A stretch of DNA of 11,236 nt, taken from NCBI GenBank assembly GCA_044870185.1, contig JBIOYL010000143.1, positions 1-11,236 on the forward strand, in the 5' to 3' direction. This DNA comes from JBIOYL01 sp044870185. GTDB lineage: Bacteria > Actinomycetota > CALGFH01. This document shows, piece by piece, positions 5,898 through 11,236 of this stretch; the first letter of the stretch is position 1; every line of letters starts with the position of its first letter. The position numbers and the translations under genes are program-made. The notes beneath the pieces were generated by a model, which had not been told where the DNA came from, ran no database searches, and saw nothing but the letters and a program-made list of their open reading frames with translations.

Positions 5898-6368
5898 GTG
5901 CCCAACCGTGAGCCCGACCGCATCGCCTACGTGCCGCCCCGCGCCGTGCGGGCGCGCAAGCTGATCCTGCGCACCCAGCTCGGCCTGCCCTGGATGCTCG
6001 CCGCGCTGGCCTTCGCCGGCGTCATCCTGCTCGCCGGCCTGGTGCTGGTCGCCCGCGGCGGCCGCCCGGCGGCGCCGTGGGTGCGCATCGCGCCGGCGTC
6101 GGCGCTGCCGGCCGGGTCGGTGACCGAGCGCCCCGTCCCGGGCGGGCAGGTGGTGGTCGTCGACCGGCGCGGCGACGCCTTGCGCACCTTCCTGGCCCCG
6201 GCCGGGCCCTGCCCGGTCGTCGCAGCCGGTGACGGCTTCGCCCGTCCCTGCCAGCGGCTCGCCTGGCGCGCCGACGGCGCCGCCATCACGCCGGGCGTGG
6301 CCGGCCTGCGCCGCGTGCCCGCACAGGTGGCCCGGGGCGACCTCTACGTCGACCCTGAGACCGGCTGA
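5898..6368 (+). CDS. Membrane-anchored Rieske-fold-like protein lacking the iron-sulfur ligands
   Basis: The 156-residue product has a basic N-terminus, one transmembrane helix (about 31-52) and a C-terminal domain (60-156) that would lie outside the membrane. The domain follows the Rieske layout: an opening 'VRIAPASALPAGSV', an 'AFLA'-like strand (RTFLA), box 1, box 2 'GFARPCQRLAWRADG', and an ending 'PGVAGLRRVPAQVARGDLYV' like the usual 'GPA..GL..lPV....G.vyV'. In Rieske proteins box 1 is CxHxxC and box 2 is CxCH (with variable x). Here box 1 reads APAGPC (100-105) and box 2 reads RPCQ (116-119), so both Cys and both His cluster ligands are replaced, while the disulfide partners Cys105 and Cys118 remain. 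I infer a non-redox descendant of the fold. GTG 5898 follows GATACT (5889-5894) closely and no ribosome binding site is visible, so a leaderless start is possible. The Rieske link rests on visual alignment. Confidence 0.65.
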   Translation: MPNREPDRIAYVPPRAVRARKLILRTQLGLPWMLAALAFAGVILLAGLVLVARGGRPAAPWVRIAPASALPAGSVTERPVPGGQVVVVDRRGDALRTFLAPAGPCPVVAAGDGFARPCQRLAWRADGAAITPGVAGLRRVPAQVARGDLYVDPETG

Positions 6369-6379
6369 TGCGGGAGGAG

Positions 6380-7030
6380 TCAATTCTCCCACTCCACCTC
6401 GTAAACCCCATGCAGGCCGGAGAGCAGCTCCAGGAACCGCTGGACCTTGTAGCGGGCCGGTAGCTTGGCGGCCAGCAGGATCCTCATGCTGTCGCCGTCC
6501 CCGCGCTCCTGCTCGATCCCGCGCAGCGCCAGGCCCTCCCGGTGGAGGAGGTTGATGAGCGCGCCCAGGTCGAAGTCGGGTGCCACCGCGAGCACGAACT
6601 CCTCCCGGCTGGCGGCGTAGCGCTTGATCATGTTGCGCACCGAGCGCAGCCCGACCAGGGTGGCCAGCACGATCGCGGCCGCTCCGAACGCGAGGACGTA
6701 GCGGCCGATCCCGACGGTGACCCCGAGCGCGGTGCCCGCCCAGATGCTCGCCGCGGTGGTCAGACCCTTGATCGTCAGCCCCTGGCGCAGGATCGCGCCG
6801 CCGCCGAGGAACCCGATGCCGGTGACGATCTGGGCGGCGAGGCGGCTCGGGTCGGTGGTCCGGCCGAAGCCGTAAGCGGAGACGATGGTGAACAGGCAGG
6901 CGCCGATGGTGAGCAGCATGTGCGTGCGCAGACCGGCCGGCTGGCCGGCCAGCTCCCGCTCAGCGCCGATCATCCCTCCCAGGAGGGCGGCGAGCAGCAG
7001 GCGAGCGAGCAGGTCGAGGTCACTGGGCAT
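6380..7030 (-). CDS. MgtC/SapB family membrane protein
   Basis: The 216-residue product shows the MgtC signature. An N-terminal helix (7-24) leads into 'GAERELAGQPAGLRTHMLLTIGA' (22-44), followed by 'GIGFLGGGAILRQGLTIKGLTTAASIWAG' covering 71-99, and further helices to about residue 130. A C-terminal cytoplasmic domain (about 143-216) resembles the ACT-like domain of MgtC proteins. In pathogens MgtC supports growth at low magnesium and modulates the F-ATPase, but most homologues in environmental bacteria are uncharacterised. The ATG at 7030 has only a weak GAAGAAG upstream. The gene converges on the Rieske-like gene, with 11 bases between stops. It lies downstream of the ACT-domain gene on the same strand, 158 bases away. 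Confidence 0.93.
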   Translation of the reverse strand: MPSDLDLLARLLLAALLGGMIGAERELAGQPAGLRTHMLLTIGACLFTIVSAYGFGRTTDPSRLAAQIVTGIGFLGGGAILRQGLTIKGLTTAASIWAGTALGVTVGIGRYVLAFGAAAIVLATLVGLRSVRNMIKRYAASREEFVLAVAPDFDLGALINLLHREGLALRGIEQERGDGDSMRILLAAKLPARYKVQRFLELLSGLHGVYEVEWEN

Positions 7031-7091
7031 GGCGCTTCTTCGCCACCTCCGCCACGGTCACACTGCCTGGATGCTATCCCTTGGGCGGCAA

Positions 7092-7176
7092 CGGCGGCGG
7101 CCAGGGCGGGCCTGGTCGGGCGGGCGGCGGCGGCCCGGGCGGGCCCTGACCATCGCGCGGCGGCGGCCAGGGCGGG
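7092..7176. repeat. 19-bp direct repeat in the GC-rich gap between the ACT-domain and MgtC genes
   Basis: The 19-bp sequence CGGCGGCGGCCAGGGCGGG is exact at 7092-7110 and 7158-7176. Each copy is followed shortly by GCCTGGTC(G/A)GG. The stretch between is nearly pure G and C with no coding potential that I trust. Confidence 0.75.
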
Positions 7177-7193
7177 GTGCGGGCCTGGTCAGG
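7145..7193 (-). terminator. Possible hairpin terminator at the 3' end of the ACT-domain gene
   Basis: CCTGACCA at 7145-7152 is the exact inverse complement of TGGTCAGG at 7186-7193. The right arm contains the stop codon of the ACT-domain gene, so the RNA of that gene could fold an 8-bp stem with a 33-base GC-rich loop right at its end. No T-run follows; actinobacterial terminators often lack one, but the long loop keeps this tentative. Confidence 0.3.
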
Positions 7194-7587
7194 CGCGGCG
7201 GGCCCTGTCGGCGCGGCGGCGGGCGGCGTCCAGGTCGGAGACGGCCAGGACGAGCTGCTTGGAGCCGTCGCTCTCCCCGGCGACGTAGACCGCCTCCAGG
7301 TTGATGTCGGCGTCGGCCAGCTTGCGGCAGAAGCGGCCGAGCTCCCCGGGGGTGTCCTCCAGGGTCACGACCAGCACTTCGCGCACCCGCTCGGGTGCCA
7401 GGCCCGCCTCGCGCAGCGCGCGCACGGCCAGGTCGGCCGGCTCGACCACGAGGTGGGCCATGGCCCCGCCGGCCGGCAGGGTCAGCACGGCCAGGGCACG
7501 GATGTCGACACCGGCCGCGCCGAGCAGCTCCCCCACGTGCGCCAGCGCCCCCGGTTTGTCCTCCAGGCGGACCACCACTTCCGTCAT
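7189..7587 (-). CDS. Protein with two ACT domains, probable amino-acid-binding regulator
   Basis: The 132-residue product is built from two ACT modules. The first is 'MTEVVVRLEDKPGALAHVGELLGAAGVDI' (1-29, with the DKPG turn at 10-13) plus its strands to about residue 60. The second is 'REVLVVTLEDTPGELGRFCRKLADADINLEAVYV' (69-102, with DTPG at 78-81), ending near 120 before an Arg-rich tail. ACT modules bind small ligands, often amino acids, at domain interfaces and usually regulate metabolic enzymes or act as small effector proteins; no catalytic domain is present. A GGAGG lies 12 bases upstream of ATG 7587 and 9 bases upstream of an in-frame GTG at 7590, so the start could be three bases earlier. 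No metabolic neighbour reveals the ligand. Confidence 0.8.
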   Translation of the reverse strand: MTEVVVRLEDKPGALAHVGELLGAAGVDIRALAVLTLPAGGAMAHLVVEPADLAVRALREAGLAPERVREVLVVTLEDTPGELGRFCRKLADADINLEAVYVAGESDGSKQLVLAVSDLDAARRRADRARRA

Positions 7588-7590
7588 CAC

Positions 7591-8160
7591 CGCTTGCCAC
7601 CTCCCGCGCTCGCTGCCCACCCTGGCCGCGTGTGTGCCCCATCCCGGGAGGTCGAGCCGGGGCGCCGTGCTCGTGGCCGCCGTGCCGGCCGTGGGTGGCC
7701 TCCCCGTGCAGGTGATCGTACCGTTCCCCCGCCACGCCCGCGCGGTCGGCGTGGCCGGCGCCGGGATGACCGGTGGGGGCGGCGCCGGTGGCGAACGGGC
7801 GCGCCGGGCATGGGCGGCGGGCAAGCTCGGCGTGACAAGACAGTGGGCCCACAGCGCTGGCCGGGTGGGATCGGGAGCGCCGGGGCCCACTGCGGAGAGG
7901 CCACCTGACGAGCGGGCTGGACGCCGGCACCGGGGCCTGCTCCGCCACGAAGCGTAGATCGTCCGCGAGCCTTTCGCCACCCACCGTCAGGTCCGCCCGC
8001 CCGGTTCGCCACCTCCACCGTCAGGTCCGCCCGGTTCGCCACCTCCACCGCCGGTTGCCTGTTGGGGGATACTGCTGTGTACCGAGGTACGCGGAGCCCG
8101 CGAGGCGACCAGCAGGACGCCTCGGCGGGCACGCACGCCAACCCGGCATGGAGGTCGCCG
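7591..8160. other. Gene-poor 570-bp region between the divergent ACT-domain and glpX genes
   Basis: Open frames exist on both strands, but their products are low-complexity Arg/Pro/Gly/Ala sequences without recognisable motifs, so I call no gene. The region must contain the promoters for the ACT gene (minus) and glpX (plus). A TACGAT, a fair actinobacterial -10 hexamer for the minus strand, lies at 7715-7720, and GATACT for the plus strand lies at 8068-8073. Neither has a good -35 partner. A tandem repeat occupies 7981-8044, and the glpX ribosome binding site GGAGGT is at 8150-8155. Confidence 0.5.
7981..8044. repeat. Two-copy 30/34-bp tandem repeat upstream of glpX
   Basis: The unit begins CCACCGTCAGGTCCGCCCG and ends TTCGCCACCT. 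The first copy covers 7981-8014 (34 bases) and the second 8015-8044 (30 bases); they differ only by a 4-base CGCC insertion, and a third partial copy (CCACCG) starts at 8045. It looks like a slippage-prone or recently duplicated element located 116 or more bases before the glpX start. Confidence 0.85.
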
Positions 8161-9162
8161 ATGAGCGCTCGTCCCGGCAGCGAAGCCCCCGACCGCAACC
8201 TCGCCCTCGAGCTCGTACGCGTCACCGAGGCGGCCGCCATGGCCGCCGCCCGCCAGATGGGCTACGGCGACAAGCCGGCCGTCGACCAGGCCGCCGTCGA
8301 CGCCATGCGCTTCGTGCTCGACTCGGTGCCGATGAACGGCGTCGTGGTGATCGGCGAGGGGGAGAAGGACCACGCCCCGATGCTGTACAACGGCGAGGAG
8401 ATCGGCAACGGCAGCGAGCCGCTGGTCGACGTCGCCGTCGACCCGGTGGACGGCACCACGCTGACCGCCAAGGCGCAGCCGAACGCCGTCGCGGTCGTCG
8501 CCCTGTCCGAGCGCGGCACGATGTTCGACCCCGGCCCCCTCGTCTACATGGAGAAGCTCGCCGCCGGCCCCGAGGCGGCCGGGGTGCTGGACTTCGAGGC
8601 GCCGCTCGCCGACAACCTCAAGGCACTCGCCAAGGCCAAGGGCGGCGAGGTCCGGGACCTCACCGTCTGCGTACTGGACCGCCCGCGCCACGAACGCATC
8701 GTGCGTGACATCCGTCAGGCCGGGGCGCGCATCAAGCTCATCCCCGACGGCGACGTGGCCGGGGCCATCATGGCCGCCCGCGAGGGCACCGGCGTCGACC
8801 TGCTGGTCGGCATCGGCGGCACCCCCGAGGCGGTCATCGCCGCCTGCGCGCTCAAGTGCATGGACGCGGTCATGTTCGGCCGGCTGTACCCGCGCAACGA
8901 CGCCGAGCGGCGGGCGGCGCTGGACGCGGGCTACGACCTCGACAAGGTGCTGACCATCGACGACCTGGTGCGGGGGGACAATGTCTTCTTCGCGGCCACC
9001 GGGGTCACCGACGGCGAGCTGCTGCGGGGGGTGCGCTTCGACCGGCACGGCGCGACCACCCAGTCGCTGTCGATGCGCTCGAAGTCGGGCACGGTCCGCC
9101 TGATCGACGCCCGCCACCAGTTCTCCAAGCTGAGCCGCTACGCCGCCATCGACTTCGGCTAG
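8161..9162 (+). CDS. glpX: Class II fructose-1,6-bisphosphatase
   Basis: GlpX hydrolyses fructose-1,6-bisphosphate to fructose-6-phosphate, the committed phosphatase step of gluconeogenesis; it is the usual enzyme in Actinomycetota. The 333-residue product has the Li-sensitive phosphatase metal motifs 'VVIGEGEKD' (62-70) and 'DPVDGTT' (94-100), then 'LIPDGDVAGAI' (193-203), 'VGIGGTPEAVIAACALKCM' (216-234) and the substrate-side region 'RLYPRND' (241-247). Length and order are normal. The ATG at 8161 is chosen over the in-frame upstream start at 8062 because GGAGGT lies 5 bases before it and the family similarity begins only after it. It is transcribed alone and converges with the following membrane protein gene. 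Confidence 0.96.
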   Translation: MSARPGSEAPDRNLALELVRVTEAAAMAAARQMGYGDKPAVDQAAVDAMRFVLDSVPMNGVVVIGEGEKDHAPMLYNGEEIGNGSEPLVDVAVDPVDGTTLTAKAQPNAVAVVALSERGTMFDPGPLVYMEKLAAGPEAAGVLDFEAPLADNLKALAKAKGGEVRDLTVCVLDRPRHERIVRDIRQAGARIKLIPDGDVAGAIMAAREGTGVDLLVGIGGTPEAVIAACALKCMDAVMFGRLYPRNDAERRAALDAGYDLDKVLTIDDLVRGDNVFFAATGVTDGELLRGVRFDRHGATTQSLSMRSKSGTVRLIDARHQFSKLSRYAAIDFG

Positions 9163-9193
9163 CTTCGTCGCCCGCGGCCACCTCCCGCCTCGC

Positions 9194-9718
9194 TCAGGAC
9201 ACCATGCCGGCGGAGCGGCGTTGCAGCGCGAGCACCGGCTCGCCTCGGCGGGCACCGGACCCGAAGAACGCAAACGACAGCAACGTACCGAACACCACGT
9301 GGGCGAAGACCTCGAACGGCTGGTTGGCGCCCCGGAAGGTGGTGAAGACCAGCGGGCTCAAGACGAGGAAGTTGACGATATACAGCAGCAGGCCATACAG
9401 GGTGCCGGCGAGCGCGGCCGTGCCGTTGGTCCGAAACAGTGGCACGGCCAACGCGAAGACCATCCCGAACAGCGCCGACAGCACCACGTGCACGAGGGCG
9501 CCGAGCGCCACGCTGGTGGTGCCGGCTGCCATGGCCGCGTCGCCCTTGACGATCGTGGAGATCATCCGCAGCGGCATGTCGAGCTTGCCACCCGTGCTCT
9601 GGGCGAACCACATGGTCACGCCGGCGAACACCAGCCCGGCGAGCACACCGCCGGTGGCGCCTCGCAGCAGCCGTGCTGCCACCGGCTCCTCGACCTGCCT
9701 GCGCTGCATCGCCACCAT
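9194..9718 (-). CDS. Uncharacterised four-helix membrane protein
   Basis: The 174-residue product has four predicted transmembrane helices: about 17-38, starting at a Gly-rich 'RGATGGVLAG'; 66-93, 'GALVHVVLSALFGMVFALAVPLF'; 102-121, 'ALAGTLYGLLLYIVNFLVL'; and 136-153, 'FEVFAHVVFGTLLSFAFFG'. Histidines occur in the second (His77) and fourth (His140) helices. The overall look, with a G-x-x-x-G-rich first helix and 'H..FG...S', recalls small uncharacterised bacterial membrane proteins (DUF6789-like), but I cannot place it firmly. The ATG at 9718 has an excellent GGAGGTGA ribosome binding site 6 bases upstream. It is divergent from the ECF sigma gene across the inverted-repeat region, so it could be under the same control. 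Confidence 0.7.
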   Translation of the reverse strand: MVAMQRRQVEEPVAARLLRGATGGVLAGLVFAGVTMWFAQSTGGKLDMPLRMISTIVKGDAAMAAGTTSVALGALVHVVLSALFGMVFALAVPLFRTNGTAALAGTLYGLLLYIVNFLVLSPLVFTTFRGANQPFEVFAHVVFGTLLSFAFFGSGARRGEPVLALQRRSAGMVS

Positions 9719-9780
9719 GGGCGGTCACCTCCTGGCTGGGATCTGAGCTGCTGCTGGTGAGGACGGCACACCCGGCCGAG

Positions 9781-9852
9781 TGATTGCAGCGATCGCGCGC
9801 CACCGACCGGTCGGCGGCTGCGGCGCACCGGCCTGCAATCATCGGTGGCGCG
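9781..9852. repeat. Two interleaved perfect inverted repeats plus a palindrome
   Basis: TGATTGCAG (9781-9789) pairs with CTGCAATCA (9833-9841), and CGCGCCACCGA (9796-9806) pairs with TCGGTGGCGCG (9842-9852). The order is A-B-A'-B', so the two stems cross each other, and the two right-hand arms touch without a gap. A CCGACCGGTCGG palindrome at 9803-9814 overlaps the end of arm B. As DNA these could be paired operator half-sites; as RNA they could form alternative or crossing stems. Confidence 0.8.
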
Positions 9853-9904
9853 GGTGCGTCGAACCATGGGTGAGGGCAAAGCCCCAGCACACTGCGGGAG
9901 TGCC

Positions 9905-9964
9905 ATGACGCCGTACGGGAGCTCCGCCAGCCGACGGCCGGACGGCCGGACGGTCCGGCGGTAG
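9905..9964 (+). CDS. Possible 19-residue leader ORF upstream of the sigma gene
   Basis: An ATG at 9905 follows GGGAG (9896-9900) by 4 bases and is read through 19 codons to a TAG at 9962-9964, where the ribosome binding site of the sigma gene begins. The peptide is Arg/Ser-rich with no known counterpart. Its position suits a leader peptide, but in DNA this rich in G and C such frames arise by chance. Confidence 0.2.
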   Translation: MTPYGSSASRRPDGRTVRR

Positions 9965-9975
9965 GGGAAGGCGCC

Positions 9976-10494
9976 GTGACGGCCGGTGACGACTTCCTGC
10001 GGACGACCCTGCCCGCCCTGGACCTGGTCCACAGCCTGGCCCGGCGGCTTGTGCCCGGCCGGGCCGACGCCGAGGACCTGGTCCAGGAGACCTACCTGCG
10101 GGCGTGGCAGGCGTGGACGGCCGGGCGGCCGCCGCAGCGGGTCGAGCCGTGGCTGGCCACCATCTGCCTCAACCTCGGCCGCGACCGGGCCCGGCGGGCG
10201 GCGACCCGGCTCGAGGTCGCCGCCGAGGCGCTGGACGACGTGGCGGACGGGGTCGACGTGGAGGCAGAGGCGATCGCCCGGAGCCGACGCGCCCAGGTCG
10301 AGCGGGCGTTGTGGGCGCTGCCCGAGCCGCAGCGGCTCGCGGTCACGCTCATGGACCTGGCCGGGTTCACCGCCGCCGAGACCGCCGAGCTGCTCGGCCG
10401 CCCGCGCGGGAGCGTGCTGGCCTGGGCCCACCGCGGCCGCAAGGCGCTCGCCCGCCTGGTCTGGGAGCAGGAGGGACACCGACATGGCCCATGA
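9976..10494 (+). CDS. ECF (group 4) sigma-70 family RNA polymerase sigma factor
   Basis: The 172-residue product has only the two core sigma domains. Region 2 (about 11-75) contains 'DAEDLVQETYLRAWQAW' (31-47), the region 2.2 core-binding helix, and 'PWLATICLNLGRDRARR' (58-74), the -10 recognition part. Region 4 (about 107-165) is 'ALWALPEPQRLAVTLMDLAGFTAAETAELLGRPRGSVLAWAHRGRKAL', listed here in part, with the helix-turn-helix that reads the -35 element. The GTG start at 9976 has GGGGAAGG about 4 bases upstream. The gene overlaps the next gene by 11 bases, which encodes a zinc anti-sigma factor, so activity is probably controlled by membrane-side release. I cannot assign the ECF subgroup or its regulon; the divergent membrane protein gene is one possible target. 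Confidence 0.93.
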   Translation: MTAGDDFLRTTLPALDLVHSLARRLVPGRADAEDLVQETYLRAWQAWTAGRPPQRVEPWLATICLNLGRDRARRAATRLEVAAEALDDVADGVDVEAEAIARSRRAQVERALWALPEPQRLAVTLMDLAGFTAAETAELLGRPRGSVLAWAHRGRKALARLVWEQEGHRHGP

Positions 10495-11236
10495 CCCGGC
10501 CGGGCTGGCAGCGGCGTACCTGGGTGGGGAGCTTGGTCGCCGGCAGCGCGAGCGCTACGAGCGTCACCTGCTGGAGTGCGAGGACTGCTGGCGGGAGGTC
10601 CAGACCGCCCGGCGCGGACGGGCGCTTGGCGAGTCGCTGCGCGAGCTGGCCCCGCAACGGCTGCGGGAGCGGATCCGGGCGACGGTCGAGGCAGCCCCCG
10701 CGAGCGACCGCCCATGGCCTCGAGGTCGGGCCAGGCTGCCGCGACGCCGGCCCGGCGCGACCGCATGGCCGTCCGGCCGGGGCCGGGCGCTGGCCGCTGG
10801 AGCGGCCCTGGTCGCCCTGCTGGCACTGGTCGTCGGCGGGCTGCTCGGCCAGCCACGGCCGGCCCAGCCCGCCACGATCGCCGCTGCGGTCGCCAGCTAT
10901 CAGGCCGGCGACCGCTGGGCCCCGACCGCGGCCCGGCCACCGGCACGGCGCCTGGGCGACCTGGAGCTGCGCCGCTCCGGCCAGGGCACGCTGGGCGGGC
11001 TGCCGGTGGTGGCGTACGTGTACCAGGACGAGGCCGGCCACCGGGTGACGCTGCTGCGGGCCAGCCGCCCGTTCCCCATGGCATCCGGGGCCAGGCACGA
11101 GCCGACCGCGACCGTGTGGCTGGCCGAGATCGACCGGGTGGTGCTGTTCTGCGCCGACCGGCCGTGGCCGGCACTGGTGGTCGGTCAGGACCGGGCCGAG
11201 GTGCTCCTGGCCGCCTCCCGGCTCGGCCTGCACTGA
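10484..11236 (+). CDS. Transmembrane zinc-type anti-sigma factor with uncharacterised extracytoplasmic domain
   Basis: The 250-residue product begins with a zinc anti-sigma (ZAS) domain: 'YLGGELGRRQRERYERHLLECEDCWREV' runs from 12 to 39 and contains HxxxCxxC (His28, Cys32, Cys35), which binds and holds the ECF sigma factor. A Pro/Arg-rich linker (71-100) leads to one transmembrane helix (about 102-122). The outside domain (about 130-250) includes 'LGGLPVVAYVYQDEAGHRVTLLRASRPFP' between 170 and 198 and ends at the window edge with its own stop codon, so the gene is complete. That outer part resembles the extracytoplasmic regions of actinobacterial anti-sigma proteins in general, but I recognise no named sensor domain; it has one Cys (223). 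The ATG at 10484 has GGAGGG about 7 bases upstream and overlaps the sigma gene by 11 bases, indicating coupled translation. Confidence 0.88.
   Translation: MAHDPAGLAAAYLGGELGRRQRERYERHLLECEDCWREVQTARRGRALGESLRELAPQRLRERIRATVEAAPASDRPWPRGRARLPRRRPGATAWPSGRGRALAAGAALVALLALVVGGLLGQPRPAQPATIAAAVASYQAGDRWAPTAARPPARRLGDLELRRSGQGTLGGLPVVAYVYQDEAGHRVTLLRASRPFPMASGARHEPTATVWLAEIDRVVLFCADRPWPALVVGQDRAEVLLAASRLGLH

Larger units (their letters stand above)
9719..9975. promoter_or_regulatory. Divergent intergenic region between the membrane protein gene and the ECF sigma gene
   Basis: This 257-bp stretch carries the promoters of both divergent genes. It contains interleaved inverted repeats (9781-9852), a 12-bp palindrome CCGACCGGTCGG (9803-9814), an 8-bp direct repeat CCGGACGG (9938-9945 and 9946-9953), and the near-palindrome CCGGAC-G-GTCCGG (9946-9958) just before the sigma ribosome binding site. 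I could not find a clear GGAAC/CGTC type ECF promoter by eye. Confidence 0.55.

Noticed and set aside
6372..6390. GGGAG...CTCCC hairpin between the converging Rieske-like and MgtC genes as a bidirectional terminator
   Set aside because: The stem is only 5 bp, overlaps the MgtC coding end and has no T-run on either strand, so it is too weak to call.
7598..7984. Minus-strand coding continuation upstream of the ACT-domain protein
   Set aside because: The open frame continues but has no ACT-like or other motifs, and a ribosome binding site precedes the 7587/7590 starts.
7981..8044. CRISPR-like repeat array
   Set aside because: There are only two copies in direct contact with no spacers and no cas genes nearby.
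8062..8160. N-terminal extension of glpX from an in-frame start at 8062
   Set aside because: The extra 33 residues are low-complexity with no family similarity, whereas ATG 8161 has a strong GGAGGT at 5 bases.

Overview
The window is very GC-rich DNA with GTG starts, G-rich ribosome binding sites and long spurious antisense frames. This points to a high-GC Actinomycetota chromosome, probably a deep-branching or uncultured lineage. The order [B12-binding protein]-sucC-sucD ... purN-purH, all on the minus strand, is as I recall it from actinobacterial chromosomes such as Streptomyces and Mycobacterium. This supports the assignment and marks the left half as core genome. I see no phage genes, insertion sequences, CRISPR arrays, rRNA or tRNA.

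Layout. Positions 1-80 carry a short piece of what looks like a thioredoxin-reductase-type flavoprotein, abruptly joined near position 77 to the start of purH (minus). This is most likely an assembly chimera or a rearrangement. purH overlaps purN (minus), whose product has an unusual Ala/Pro/Gly-rich tail. A 461-bp intergenic stretch with a candidate promoter and hairpins separates purN from three plus-strand genes for small membrane proteins (DUF2752, DUF4870 and RDD families). These three sit between purN and sucD, converging on sucD. Next come sucD, sucC and a stand-alone B12-binding protein (minus), linking succinyl-CoA metabolism to a B12-dependent acyl-CoA mutase activity encoded elsewhere.

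From 5898 a plus-strand gene encodes a membrane-anchored Rieske-fold-like protein in which all four iron-sulfur ligands appear to be lost while the two disulfide cysteines remain. It converges with an MgtC/SapB membrane protein gene (minus). A double-ACT-domain protein gene (minus) follows. After a repeat-bearing gene-poor stretch comes glpX (plus), the class II fructose-1,6-bisphosphatase of gluconeogenesis.

The right end has a four-helix membrane protein gene (minus) diverging from an ECF sigma factor gene and its zinc-type transmembrane anti-sigma gene (plus). The 257-bp divergent region holds two perfect inverted repeats in interleaved order, a 12-bp palindrome and short direct repeats, making it the best candidate regulatory region in the window.

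Overall this is mostly housekeeping DNA. The points worth following are the ligand-less Rieske-like protein, the interleaved inverted repeats, the uncharacterised sensor half of the anti-sigma factor, and the chimeric left edge.
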